A stretch of DNA of 49,380 bases, taken from assembly GCF_022414595.1 (NCBI RefSeq), contig NZ_JADWYO010000048.1:1-49380 (forward strand), in the 5' to 3' direction. The position numbers were made by a program, and so were the translations under genes. Shown one piece after another: positions 8,691 to 16,400 of the stretch. Source of the DNA: Streptomyces sp. MUM 203J (GTDB lineage: Bacteria; Actinomycetota; Actinomycetes; Streptomycetales; Streptomycetaceae). The notes under the pieces were generated by a model, which worked only from the letters and a program-made list of their open reading frames with translations, ran no database searches and was not told the DNA's origin. Positions within the stretch are counted from its first letter, which is position 1; the number at the start of each line of letters is the position of its first letter.

Positions 8691-8717
8691 CGCTGTTCCC
8701 ACTTCCCTCGGACTACC

Positions 8718-8752
8718 TGGACAGATGTCCAGAATACATGGACAGCTGTCCA
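8718..8752. promoter_or_regulatory. two tandem TetR operator-like palindromes
   Basis: TGGACAGATGTCCA (8718-8731) and TGGACAGCTGTCCA (8739-8752) share the form TGGACA-N2-TGTCCA. The second is a perfect palindrome. Their centres are 21 bases apart, two helical turns, so two dimers could bind the same face. They lie 28-62 bases upstream of the DUF1304-tetR operon start. Confidence 0.8.
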
Positions 8753-9672
8753 GAAAGGTCGGGCGCGTACGAGAGGGGGTGTGCACGGAGTCACAGGCCG
8801 GCTGTCATCCGGCCGGCCGCACCCACCCCCCTCGCCGCCCGGCAGCACACCCCGCCGTCCGGGCACGGGCAACCAGATCGCGACAGGGTGATCGAGCACC
8901 TTCCCCTGCGCCTGGGCGCACTCCGGGTAAACCCTCCCCCGACGGGGCCGGACGGGCTTCTCGCACCCCGGAACCCGAACACCTCCACGGCTTCAGTCAA
9001 GAAAGCTTCCGAGATCCCCACGCTCCGGAAACGACCCTCCTGGCAAGGAACTCCGTACACCGACCAGCACACGAAGTACCTTCTTTCCGATGCGAGGAGG
9101 AACAGGCCCTCGTGGCCGTTCCCCTGTCGACTCGCCCCCCAGAGCAATCCAACCGGACACCCCGCCCAGGAGAACCTCTGATTCAATACCGAGTCGATAT
9201 CCACCGGACAGAGCCCCGCCCCGCCCGCCTCGCCCGGATCCCTTCTCGACACCCTTGCCTGCCGTGCAGCACCGATGCCGCACCTCAGACCCGGCAATCC
9301 CAAGCGTCCGCCCGCACGTCACACCTGACGACAGCCCGGTCATGTCCGGCCCACCGGCCCTTCCATCCCCACGGCAAGCGAGGACCGGACCGGAAACAAG
9401 AGAGCGGAATCACGCGGCGGAAAGCAACTCGACAGGCCACGGACAGGCGGGACTACAACTCCTCACAAGAACTCATAAACCGGATTTCACGCATTCACAT
9501 CCCGTCCCTGCGCTCTTCCTGTCACGACCTCCGAAAGCGCCCTCCAACCGGAGGGTTCGTAAATTCTCACGGAATCCTGGCGGCGCCTGAACCAGGCTAC
9601 TTGGACTCCTGTCCTAGGTTTGTGCAGAGCGGGCCCGGAGGCCGTGCCCGCTCTGATGACGGGAGGAAAACG
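8753..9672. other. 920-base gap, C-rich and G-poor on the plus strand
   Basis: No recognisable protein is encoded on either strand. Between about 9180 and 9360 C outnumbers G roughly two to one on the plus strand, unlike the genes around it. A small hairpin (CCCTCC-AACC-GGAGGG, 9540-9555) precedes the next gene. The region could be a long leader, decayed DNA or an unannotated RNA. Confidence 0.4.
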
Positions 9673-10668
9673 ATGCGACGTCGGTTCATGACACGTCGTC
9701 TGCTGCCGACTGCCGCCGCGTTGGGCGTTCTGACACTCACTGCGGCCGGTGTCGATGCCTCCTCCGGCGCCCCGCCGACCGGCCGGGACGAGATCAGGGC
9801 GCCACGCGAGTTCAGCGGCATCGCCTGGCTCGTCACGGCGAGGAACGGCGAGGAGCCACAGGAGGTGTTCCTGGTCTGCCACGACGCAAGGGACAACGAC
9901 GCCGAGCGTGACCTGCCTCGTCTGTCGATCGTGCGGACCCCCGTGAACACCGACGGGATCATCGTCCAGGATCTCGACACCGCGTTCCCCAGTGTGCCGA
10001 ACGACCTCGAGAGCATCGCCAGGCTGCCCCACCGCAACGCGGCCCTCCTGGTGGAGAGCAACGCTGACGGCGACGACCCCGACCCCACCATCTATCTCGC
10101 CACGTGGGACAAGGACCTCAACGTCAAGATCGCGGGGTCGGTGCCGTGGCCGGAGACGCCTGAGCCACTCGTGAACGTCGAGGCGACGGCTGTCGCCACG
10201 GTCCACGGAAGGGACTACTTCGTATACGCCGAGCGAGCCCAGGGAAGCGACACCACCAACATCAACATGACCCGCCTGACAGTCGAGGAGAGCGGGGCGA
10301 TCAAGTTCGGCAGGAAGTGGACATCGGTTTCCTTCACCGCGCCCGCGCCGCCGGACGCGCGCCCCGCCTCGGGCCTCGACATCGACAGGAGGGGCAACCT
10401 CTACATCTCGTCCGCATACGACCCCGGCGACCTCGGTCCCTTCGACAGCGCCGTGTACCGCGCGGCCAGGATCCGTCCGGGCGGGCCCCTCGGCGCGAAG
10501 CTGCAGCCGGTCAGGCCCCCGCAGGAACTCGCTCGCAGCTCGGGACTCAAGGTCGAGGGCGTCGCATTGGTCGCAGGTTCCTTTCCGATCTTCATCAGTG
10601 ATGACGACGAGGACTACGGCGGCCTGCTTCGCCAGCTGCGTGTGACGTGGCCGGGCATGCGCCCTTGA
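9673..10668 (+). CDS. secreted phytase-like/beta-propeller-like protein
   Basis: A 331-aa exported protein. The signal peptide is RRRFMTRRLLPTAAALGVLT followed by LTAAGVDA, with cleavage near residue 30. The mature part has repeated strand-turn units with Asp/Gly loops (SNADGDDPDPTIYLATWDKD, LDIDRRGNLYISSAYDPGD, then KVEGVALVAGSFPIFISDDD), which resemble the acidic loops of esterase-like phytase or SdiA-type beta-propellers. I cannot assign a substrate. ATG 9673 is chosen for the GGGAGG at 9661-9666; the frame stays open far upstream but without a signal peptide. A long inverted repeat follows directly. Confidence 0.75.
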   Translation: MRRRFMTRRLLPTAAALGVLTLTAAGVDASSGAPPTGRDEIRAPREFSGIAWLVTARNGEEPQEVFLVCHDARDNDAERDLPRLSIVRTPVNTDGIIVQDLDTAFPSVPNDLESIARLPHRNAALLVESNADGDDPDPTIYLATWDKDLNVKIAGSVPWPETPEPLVNVEATAVATVHGRDYFVYAERAQGSDTTNINMTRLTVEESGAIKFGRKWTSVSFTAPAPPDARPASGLDIDRRGNLYISSAYDPGDLGPFDSAVYRAARIRPGGPLGAKLQPVRPPQELARSSGLKVEGVALVAGSFPIFISDDDEDYGGLLRQLRVTWPGMRP

Positions 10669-10671
10669 AGT

Positions 10672-10756
10672 CCCGCCCACGGCGATCGGCGGTGCCGACG
10701 CGGCACATGGACAGGGCCTCTCCGTGCCCGGGGACGGCACGCCGGCCGTGGGCGGG
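10672..10756 (+). terminator. 12-bp stem enclosing internal hairpins
   Basis: CCCGCCCACGGC (10672-10683) pairs with GCCGTGGGCGGG (10745-10756). Inside are a second perfect hairpin, GTGCCG (10692-10697) with CGGCAC (10701-10706), and a weaker CCGT/ACGG stem. It starts 3 bases after the stop codon, so it is probably a branched terminator or RNA-stabilising element. Confidence 0.6.
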
Positions 10757-11130
10757 CGGGTGAAAGTCGCTGACACCGAGGACTGCGCGACTCACCCTTC
10801 GAAAAGTGCGCCTGGACGCCGCGTTCTCGGGCGGGCTGCCCCTGCATGTGAGAGGTCATGCAGACAGACGTGTCCTGACGGCCGGCATTCGTGTGAACCA
10901 GGTCGTCGAACACGGCACCGGGCTGCGCATCGGCGTCGAGATCGCCGGACGGGACTCCGGCCACCGGGGATTCCTGCCAGGCCCTCGGTCACAGCCGCGC
11001 CGACTGAACTCTGCTGCGCGATCAGACAGTCATGGGGGCGGGGAGATCTGACACGAGTAGGGCGGCGCCCGGGCACCGGCAGCATCGCCCCGACCGGCGG
11101 CAGGGACGCCCGCCGGGGCGACGCCGCTGC
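10757..11130. other. 374-base gap, possible gene remnant
   Basis: Plus-strand codons from about 10830 to 10970 read LPLHVRGHADRRVLTAGIRV and then EHGTGLRIGVEIAGRD. This has protein-like character but no start with a ribosome-binding site and no family I can name. It may be a decayed gene or chance. Confidence 0.25.
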
Positions 11131-12012
11131 TCAAACAGTGTGAGCCACGATGGCGTCGATGAGCTGAGGCCAGAGTTCGCGCGGGCGGTCGTGGCCCATG
11201 TCGGGAATCAGGAGGAGTTCGGCCCCGGGCACCAGTTCTGCAGTACGCTTCCCGCCGCTGGGGGCGATGAGCGTGTCGTCCAGGCCGTGGATCACCAGCG
11301 TGGGCACCCGTAGTCCGCGAAGTGCAGCCGCGCGTGAACCGCTGAGGATCATCGCACCGAGCTGTCGTCCGATTCCCTCGGGGTAGTAGGCGCGGTCGTA
11401 GCTTTCGGCGGCCAGTTCACGCAGCGCTGCGGGGTCGCCGTATCGCCTGGAGCCCCAGACCAGTTCCTTCGCGGCTGCCTCGACGTATCCGTCTCGGTCT
11501 GCGGGCCTCGGACTGAACAGCACGGCCTGGGCCTCTGGGCTGGGCTGACCGTAGTCAGGTTCTCCTGTCGAGGACATCATCGACGTCAGGGTCAGCACTC
11601 GCTGAGGGGCGGACAGCGCCATGGTCTGGGCGATCATTCCGCCCATCGAGGTGCCGACCACGTGGGCGCGCTCGATTCCGAGTGCGGTGAGCAGCCCGAG
11701 GCCGTCGTCGGCCATGTCGGTCATCCGGTAGGGGGCCATCGCGAGCGCGGCAGCGACGTCACCTGAGCTGACGGCGGCCATGAACCTGCCTATGTCGACG
11801 GGGTGTTCGTCGAACCTGGTGGACAGTCCGCAGTCGCGGTTGTCGTAGCGGATCACATAGCGGCCGCGGTCGGCCAGGGCCTGGCAGAAGTCCTCGTGCC
11901 AGGCGAGCATCTGCGCGCCGAAGCCCATCACGAGCAGGACCGGGGGATCCCCGGTGTCGCCGAAACCCTGGTACGCGATGGACACTTCGGGAGATACGTC
12001 AACGATCGGCAT
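11131..12012 (-). CDS. alpha/beta-hydrolase fold protein
   Basis: A 293-aa soluble hydrolase. The nucleophile elbow is GTSMGG around residues 120-125, the acid is in HGLDDTLI near 245, and the histidine is in DMGHDRPREL near 275, so the triad is complete. The oxyanion region is VMGFGAQMLAW near residue 30. The overall pattern (YDNRDCGLST after the oxyanion loop) resembles aclacinomycin methylesterase RdmC and related esterases or epoxide hydrolases; the substrate is unknown. ATG at 12012. It is isolated, with no co-directional gene within 280 bases. Confidence 0.9.
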   Translation of the reverse strand: MPIVDVSPEVSIAYQGFGDTGDPPVLLVMGFGAQMLAWHEDFCQALADRGRYVIRYDNRDCGLSTRFDEHPVDIGRFMAAVSSGDVAAALAMAPYRMTDMADDGLGLLTALGIERAHVVGTSMGGMIAQTMALSAPQRVLTLTSMMSSTGEPDYGQPSPEAQAVLFSPRPADRDGYVEAAAKELVWGSRRYGDPAALRELAAESYDRAYYPEGIGRQLGAMILSGSRAAALRGLRVPTLVIHGLDDTLIAPSGGKRTAELVPGAELLLIPDMGHDRPRELWPQLIDAIVAHTV

Positions 12013-12293
12013 GCACGGAGCATGTCACAGCCGATCATGGAGCACATCCGGGTTCTGCGTGAACCCGCTCGTCCGATGAGTCGCCGGGATACGGCTTCCG
12101 GTCGCTCATTCCCGCCGACCGCACCATGGACCCGGGGTTCCGCCCCCACCCCACACCACCAGCCAGCCAGCCAGCCACGGAACGACCTGCAAGATCTGCA
12201 TCTCAGATCGTCTCCACCACTGCCTGCGCCACGTCCGCGCTCGCTGCGCACGACGATGGTTCGGCCTCCGCGTACTCTTCGTGGCACGCGACG

Positions 12294-13004
12294 TCAGGCC
12301 TGGTTGATGCAGATGTATTGCGTCGTGCCGGCCATGGTGGCTCTGTCCAGGACGAACCTCCGGTTGAGATATCCGCTGCGCATGACGAGGACCGCGTAGC
12401 TCGTCCACATCCCGCCGATCACGGCGATGAACTGGGCATTGGCATCGAACCAGTACGTCACGCTCCAGTCGGTTATCCAGGACCAGGGCAGCAGTTCCCC
12501 GGTGGTGCAGTCGCTCAGGACAAGGGTGACGGCCCAGACCGACCTGCTGCCGCCGGCAGACGGATCGCCCCTCCCTGCCCCGAGCAGCGTGCCGTCGTCG
12601 AACACGCCGCTCCGGCGACTGGTGCCGGTGTCGGCCCTGTCGGCGAGGGAAGCCAAGCGTTTGTGGAGCGGCAAGGCAAGTCGTGCTGAGGAGCCGACAC
12701 CCGCTCGGGCCTGTCGGAGGAAGGTGCGGACCGTGGCCGTGAGCTTGACCGCAAGATCAGCCTCGTCCCGGATCGGGAAGAGTTCGTCGGGAAGACACGG
12801 CGTGTCCGGTGTCGGCACCCGGAGGATCTCGGGAACGGGCTCGCCCTGCAGCTTGTCGGCGAGGTCGTCCCAGTCCGTGATGGGCAGGGGAAGGCTTCGC
12901 AGCCGGGAGGCCAGTTCGTGGATCAGCACTGTTTCGGGGTGGGCCTTGAGCAGCAGCGTCTCGAAGGATTCGGGGGTCTTGTCGGTGTGCTGGTTCACCG
13001 TCAT
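12294..13004 (-). CDS. hypothetical protein, divergent from the giant-protein operon
   Basis: A 236-aa protein I do not recognise. Residues 1-110 are mixed helical (PESFETLLLKAHPETVLIHE, then LRSLPLPITDWDDLADKLQG). A polar low-complexity linker runs near 130-160. The last 80 residues look beta-rich and aromatic (WAVTLVLSDCTTGELLPWSW, then VTYWFDANAQFIAVIGGMW). There is no signal peptide. ATG 13004 is preceded by CAGGAG at 4 bases spacing, a good site; longer upstream readings lack one. Its stop lies downstream, away from the giant-protein genes. It is transcribed divergently from them across 480 bases, so it may share their regulation. Confidence 0.75.
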   Translation of the reverse strand: MTVNQHTDKTPESFETLLLKAHPETVLIHELASRLRSLPLPITDWDDLADKLQGEPVPEILRVPTPDTPCLPDELFPIRDEADLAVKLTATVRTFLRQARAGVGSSARLALPLHKRLASLADRADTGTSRRSGVFDDGTLLGAGRGDPSAGGSRSVWAVTLVLSDCTTGELLPWSWITDWSVTYWFDANAQFIAVIGGMWTSYAVLVMRSGYLNRRFVLDRATMAGTTQYICINQA

Positions 13005-13484
13005 CAACTCCTGGCGATATGGAATGTGTACAGGTGAGGGGGCCTGGGGCACGAGCACGCCGTCGGAGCGAACGGCTCGGGTCGCCTGAAGGGCCGGACG
13101 GAGTCACCGGGAAGGGGACGCCGGGTGGGACACGGTCGAGGCCGGTGTCCTGTGCGTACGCGAACAGTCTCAGTTCTGCTGCCGTGGCCCGCAACTGTGC
13201 CCTACCCGGTTGTCGTTCTCGGTGTCGAGGCGGCACTTTGGTGGCACGGCAGGAATGGTCCCGTCTGCTCACGGGCACCCGCCGTAACGGTGACGACGCG
13301 ATGACGTCGGAGTGACGGGCGCCGTGCCACCACCGGACGAGCACCGCAGCCGAGCGGCTGTGCTGCGGGCCCGGGCGGTGGCTTTGATGGAGTGATGACG
13401 GTCCCCGCCTATCGTCCAAGGCATCCGTGGCGTGCGGCGCGCGTTCGCCGAGCCGTGCCTTCACGATCGTTGAGGGGAACGGAC
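13005..13484. promoter_or_regulatory. 480-base divergent regulatory gap with direct repeats and a nested stem-loop
   Basis: No gene. GGCGGCAC (13229-13236) and GGTGGCAC (13240-13247) start 11 bases apart, the spacing SARP activators use for their repeats. Nearer the giant-protein gene a nested structure occurs: outer GCCACC/GGTGGC (13326-13331 and 13377-13382) and inner CCGCAGC/GCTGCGG (13344-13350 and 13362-13368), about 100 bases before its ATG. This could be an attenuator or terminator-like leader. Two SARP genes lie 9 kb away in the same locus, which makes the 11-base spacing worth noting but does not prove a link. Confidence 0.35.
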
Positions 13485-16400
13485 ATGACCTTGTACAACG
13501 ACCCCGATCTACCTCCGCCGGAGCCGGAACTCGGTGTGGGGCTCGGCGCGTCCGGGTTCCAGACGCTTGCGGAGTTCGACTCGGCCGCGCGCGCGGCCGA
13601 CATGGACATGGACGGCATGATCGTCACGCTGCTGCGCCGGGAGGACATGCTTGTCCTCGAATTCCGCTTCCGGGGCCTGTTGCGCACCGGTTCGGGTGCC
13701 CAGCAGCGGCTGGTGACGAAGACCGCCACGAAACCGGGACACCTCCTGGTCCGCATGCCACCGCAGGCGATGCTTGAGGAGGCCACGCCCCTGGGGAGCC
13801 CGTCGACCGCTGTGAAGCGGGCGTGGTTCGCCGGCCCGAGCACCCTGTCGTTGCGTGTGGAGCCCGGTACGTCGGTCCCGCTCACCGTCGCGGGGCTGCT
13901 GGACTGGGCGGGGCTTTCGACCGCATCGGCGCGGCTGGAATGCGTCTGGGGCCTCGGGCTCGCTCCGGCGACCGTGTCGCAGGCGGCATGGCTGCACACG
14001 GCGGAACCGATCGCCGGCCCGTCCGGCGCGGTCGGGATCTGGCATACACGCCTCGTCCTCCCGCCCGACGGGTCCGCCCCACCCGGGACCCCGTCCCGGA
14101 TGCCGGTACCGGTCAAACCCACGGAGGTCGTCAATGACACCGAGGGGTTCATGAGCTCCCTCTCGCCGGTGGACCGCCGCGGCATCGGAGCGGCGATGCT
14201 GCGGCGGCCTGCGCTGGCCGAGGACCTGACGCTCACCCCGATCGGCGCGAACGTCGGCCTCAGCGGCAACTGGCTAGGGCTGGGGAGCGTCAGCGTGCTC
14301 ATGTACCGCCACGAGTCCGTCGGTGGCCGGGACACCACGGTGAACGTGCTCAAGTGCGGCTATCTGCTGCCCTTCGGGTTCCCCACACTGATCACCGCAC
14401 AGACCGAGCGGCAGCTCGATCACGGTCTGGTCAAGTCGAGCATCCTGATCGTGCTGCAGCCCGACCTCACCTACCAAGACGCCGCCGCCCTCCCGAACGA
14501 GGGCCGGGGCTTCCCGTTCACTCGGGTACGACTCAACGGACCGCTGACGGTCGACGCCGTCGACGACTCGGACACCCTGTCGGACGTCGGCTTCTGGATA
14601 CGGGGGCCGGGGGCGGCCGACGGGCGGCTGCGCTTCAGTCTGACGGCCGAGGACCAGCGCGGACACCCGGTCACCTTCACTGCGCCGTTGGTCTTCGTCA
14701 AGGGAGACAGGGCCCACGGCGACCTGACCGCGGCACTGCAGGCGTTCAACCGACAGGCGGCCGGCATCGACCTGCCTGCGTCCGGCCGCCTGGAACTGGC
14801 GCGTGCGACCGGAATCGACCCGGAATCGACCACAGTGGACGTCACGGCGCTGCGTATCGGAATGGTGAAGTCGGGGGCCTCCCAGAAAGCGCTGGAAGAG
14901 GCCGGTCGTCCGGCTGCGCTCCCCGAGTTGATCTCCGTGGACGCGCGTATCCCTGCCCTGGACGCCTTCGCCGCTCGGGGCTCTGCGGACGTGGACAGCG
15001 CGGTCGCACCGGCCGTCCAGACCGTGCTGCTGGAGCACAAGTACGTCAAGCACGGCCTGGCGGCCACGCGCCAGGTCTACGCCCGGCTGAAGAACAGGGT
15101 CACCGTCGCCCCGCCGGTCACCGCGTCCGGCGGTGTCGCCAAGCTGGACCTGCCGGTCTCGGGACTGTCCAGCGCCACCGGTCTGGTCGGTGGCGACCTG
15201 GACACATTCATGAACGGGACGTTCGCCCCGGCCTCCTTCTTCACCCCGCCCACACTCCCCTCCCCGCCCGACCGACCCTTGTTCCCGACCAGGCTGCTCG
15301 GTTTCGTCGACCTGACCAAGCTGGTGCCACCCGTCTCTGTGGCGCCGGCCGGCGCAGGCGACGGGACAGACGTCCCTCGCATGCTCACCAAGGTGCTGCG
15401 ACAGTCCGGTCGGCCACCGCACGCGGTGGAGATCACTCTCACCTGGCATCCCCATCTGCCGCCCACCCAGGAAGGCCCGCTCCGGACGTCGGACAGGACA
15501 CAGCTGGACCTGCGGTGCGTCACACTGACGAACCTCGACCGAAGCGGTCCCCCGGTCACGGAGGTGCGCGGCGAGCTGCGCCAGTTCACGCTGTCGTTCG
15601 CGGATGTGCTGGACGTGGAGTTCCAACGAATCGCGTTCACCAGCAAGTCCGGCACCACGACCTCGCTGGACGTCAAGGTCGGCAAGGTCGGGTTCTCCGG
15701 CCAGCTGAGTTTCCTCGACCGGCTGCGCGAGTACCTGCCGTCGGTGGCGAACCGTCCGAGGATCAACGTCGACACCGACGGGATCGATGTCGGGTACACC
15801 CTCGCCGTGCCCAGCGTGGGCCTCGGCGTGTTCCTCCTGCAGAATCTGGCGCTGTCGGCCTCGGTCCGTCTGCCCTTCGACGGCGACCCCGTGGAGGCGA
15901 CGTTCCAGGTGTGTTCTCGCGAGCACCCCTTCCTAGCGACGGTCTCCTTGTTCGGCGGTGGCGGCTTCCTGGCCCTCACCGTCAGCACCGGCGAGGTCGT
16001 CAGGCTGGAGGGCCAGGTGGAGTTCGGGGCTGCCGTCGCGCTGAACCTCGGGGTCGCCAGCGGTGCCGTCAGCGTGACCGCCGGCGTGTACGTCGGGCTG
16101 GAGAAGGGCGTGTCGTCCGTCCGCGGCTTCCTGCGGGCCTACGGCGAACTCGATGTGCTCGGCATCGTCAACATCTCGGTCGAGTTCTACCTCGCCCTTG
16201 AGTTCCGCACGCCCAAGACGCTGTACGGCTGGGCGTCCGTGACTGTGCGGGTTCGCGTGGCCTTCTTCTCGCAGTCGGTGACGATGGGGCTGGAACGCAG
16301 CTTCTCCGGCGGCGACGATCCGTCGTTCGGCCAGGCGTTCCCCACCTCGCAGCCGTGGCGGGACCGTTGTGCCGCTTTCGCTCCGATGGAGGAGTCATGA
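13485..16400 (+). CDS. giant beta-rich protein 1 (971 aa), function unknown
   Basis: A 971-aa protein without a signal peptide or membrane helices, so probably cytosolic. It begins with a Pro/Asp-rich segment. The last 160 residues carry alternating hydrophobic/small strands: SLFGGGGFLAL (residues 821-831), VEFGAAVALNLGVASGAVSV, VLGIVNISVEFYLALEF and AFFSQSVTMGLERSF (926-940). I recall this C-terminal pattern from large bacterial proteins of unknown function (DUF6603-like), but cannot search for it. The ATG at 13485 follows GAGGGGA by 8 bases; an upstream in-frame start at 13392 lacks one. Its stop overlaps the next gene's start as ATGA, with GGAGGAG just before, so the two are made together. 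Confidence 0.85.
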   Translation: MTLYNDPDLPPPEPELGVGLGASGFQTLAEFDSAARAADMDMDGMIVTLLRREDMLVLEFRFRGLLRTGSGAQQRLVTKTATKPGHLLVRMPPQAMLEEATPLGSPSTAVKRAWFAGPSTLSLRVEPGTSVPLTVAGLLDWAGLSTASARLECVWGLGLAPATVSQAAWLHTAEPIAGPSGAVGIWHTRLVLPPDGSAPPGTPSRMPVPVKPTEVVNDTEGFMSSLSPVDRRGIGAAMLRRPALAEDLTLTPIGANVGLSGNWLGLGSVSVLMYRHESVGGRDTTVNVLKCGYLLPFGFPTLITAQTERQLDHGLVKSSILIVLQPDLTYQDAAALPNEGRGFPFTRVRLNGPLTVDAVDDSDTLSDVGFWIRGPGAADGRLRFSLTAEDQRGHPVTFTAPLVFVKGDRAHGDLTAALQAFNRQAAGIDLPASGRLELARATGIDPESTTVDVTALRIGMVKSGASQKALEEAGRPAALPELISVDARIPALDAFAARGSADVDSAVAPAVQTVLLEHKYVKHGLAATRQVYARLKNRVTVAPPVTASGGVAKLDLPVSGLSSATGLVGGDLDTFMNGTFAPASFFTPPTLPSPPDRPLFPTRLLGFVDLTKLVPPVSVAPAGAGDGTDVPRMLTKVLRQSGRPPHAVEITLTWHPHLPPTQEGPLRTSDRTQLDLRCVTLTNLDRSGPPVTEVRGELRQFTLSFADVLDVEFQRIAFTSKSGTTTSLDVKVGKVGFSGQLSFLDRLREYLPSVANRPRINVDTDGIDVGYTLAVPSVGLGVFLLQNLALSASVRLPFDGDPVEATFQVCSREHPFLATVSLFGGGGFLALTVSTGEVVRLEGQVEFGAAVALNLGVASGAVSVTAGVYVGLEKGVSSVRGFLRAYGELDVLGIVNISVEFYLALEFRTPKTLYGWASVTVRVRVAFFSQSVTMGLERSFSGGDDPSFGQAFPTSQPWRDRCAAFAPMEES

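Noticed and set aside
8536..9672. Upstream extension of the phytase-like secreted protein
   Set aside because: The frame is open, but the added sequence is low-complexity and would bury the signal peptide; GGGAGG precedes the ATG at 9673.
12150..12180. CCAG short tandem repeat
   Set aside because: Only four copies in non-coding DNA; probably slippage without function.
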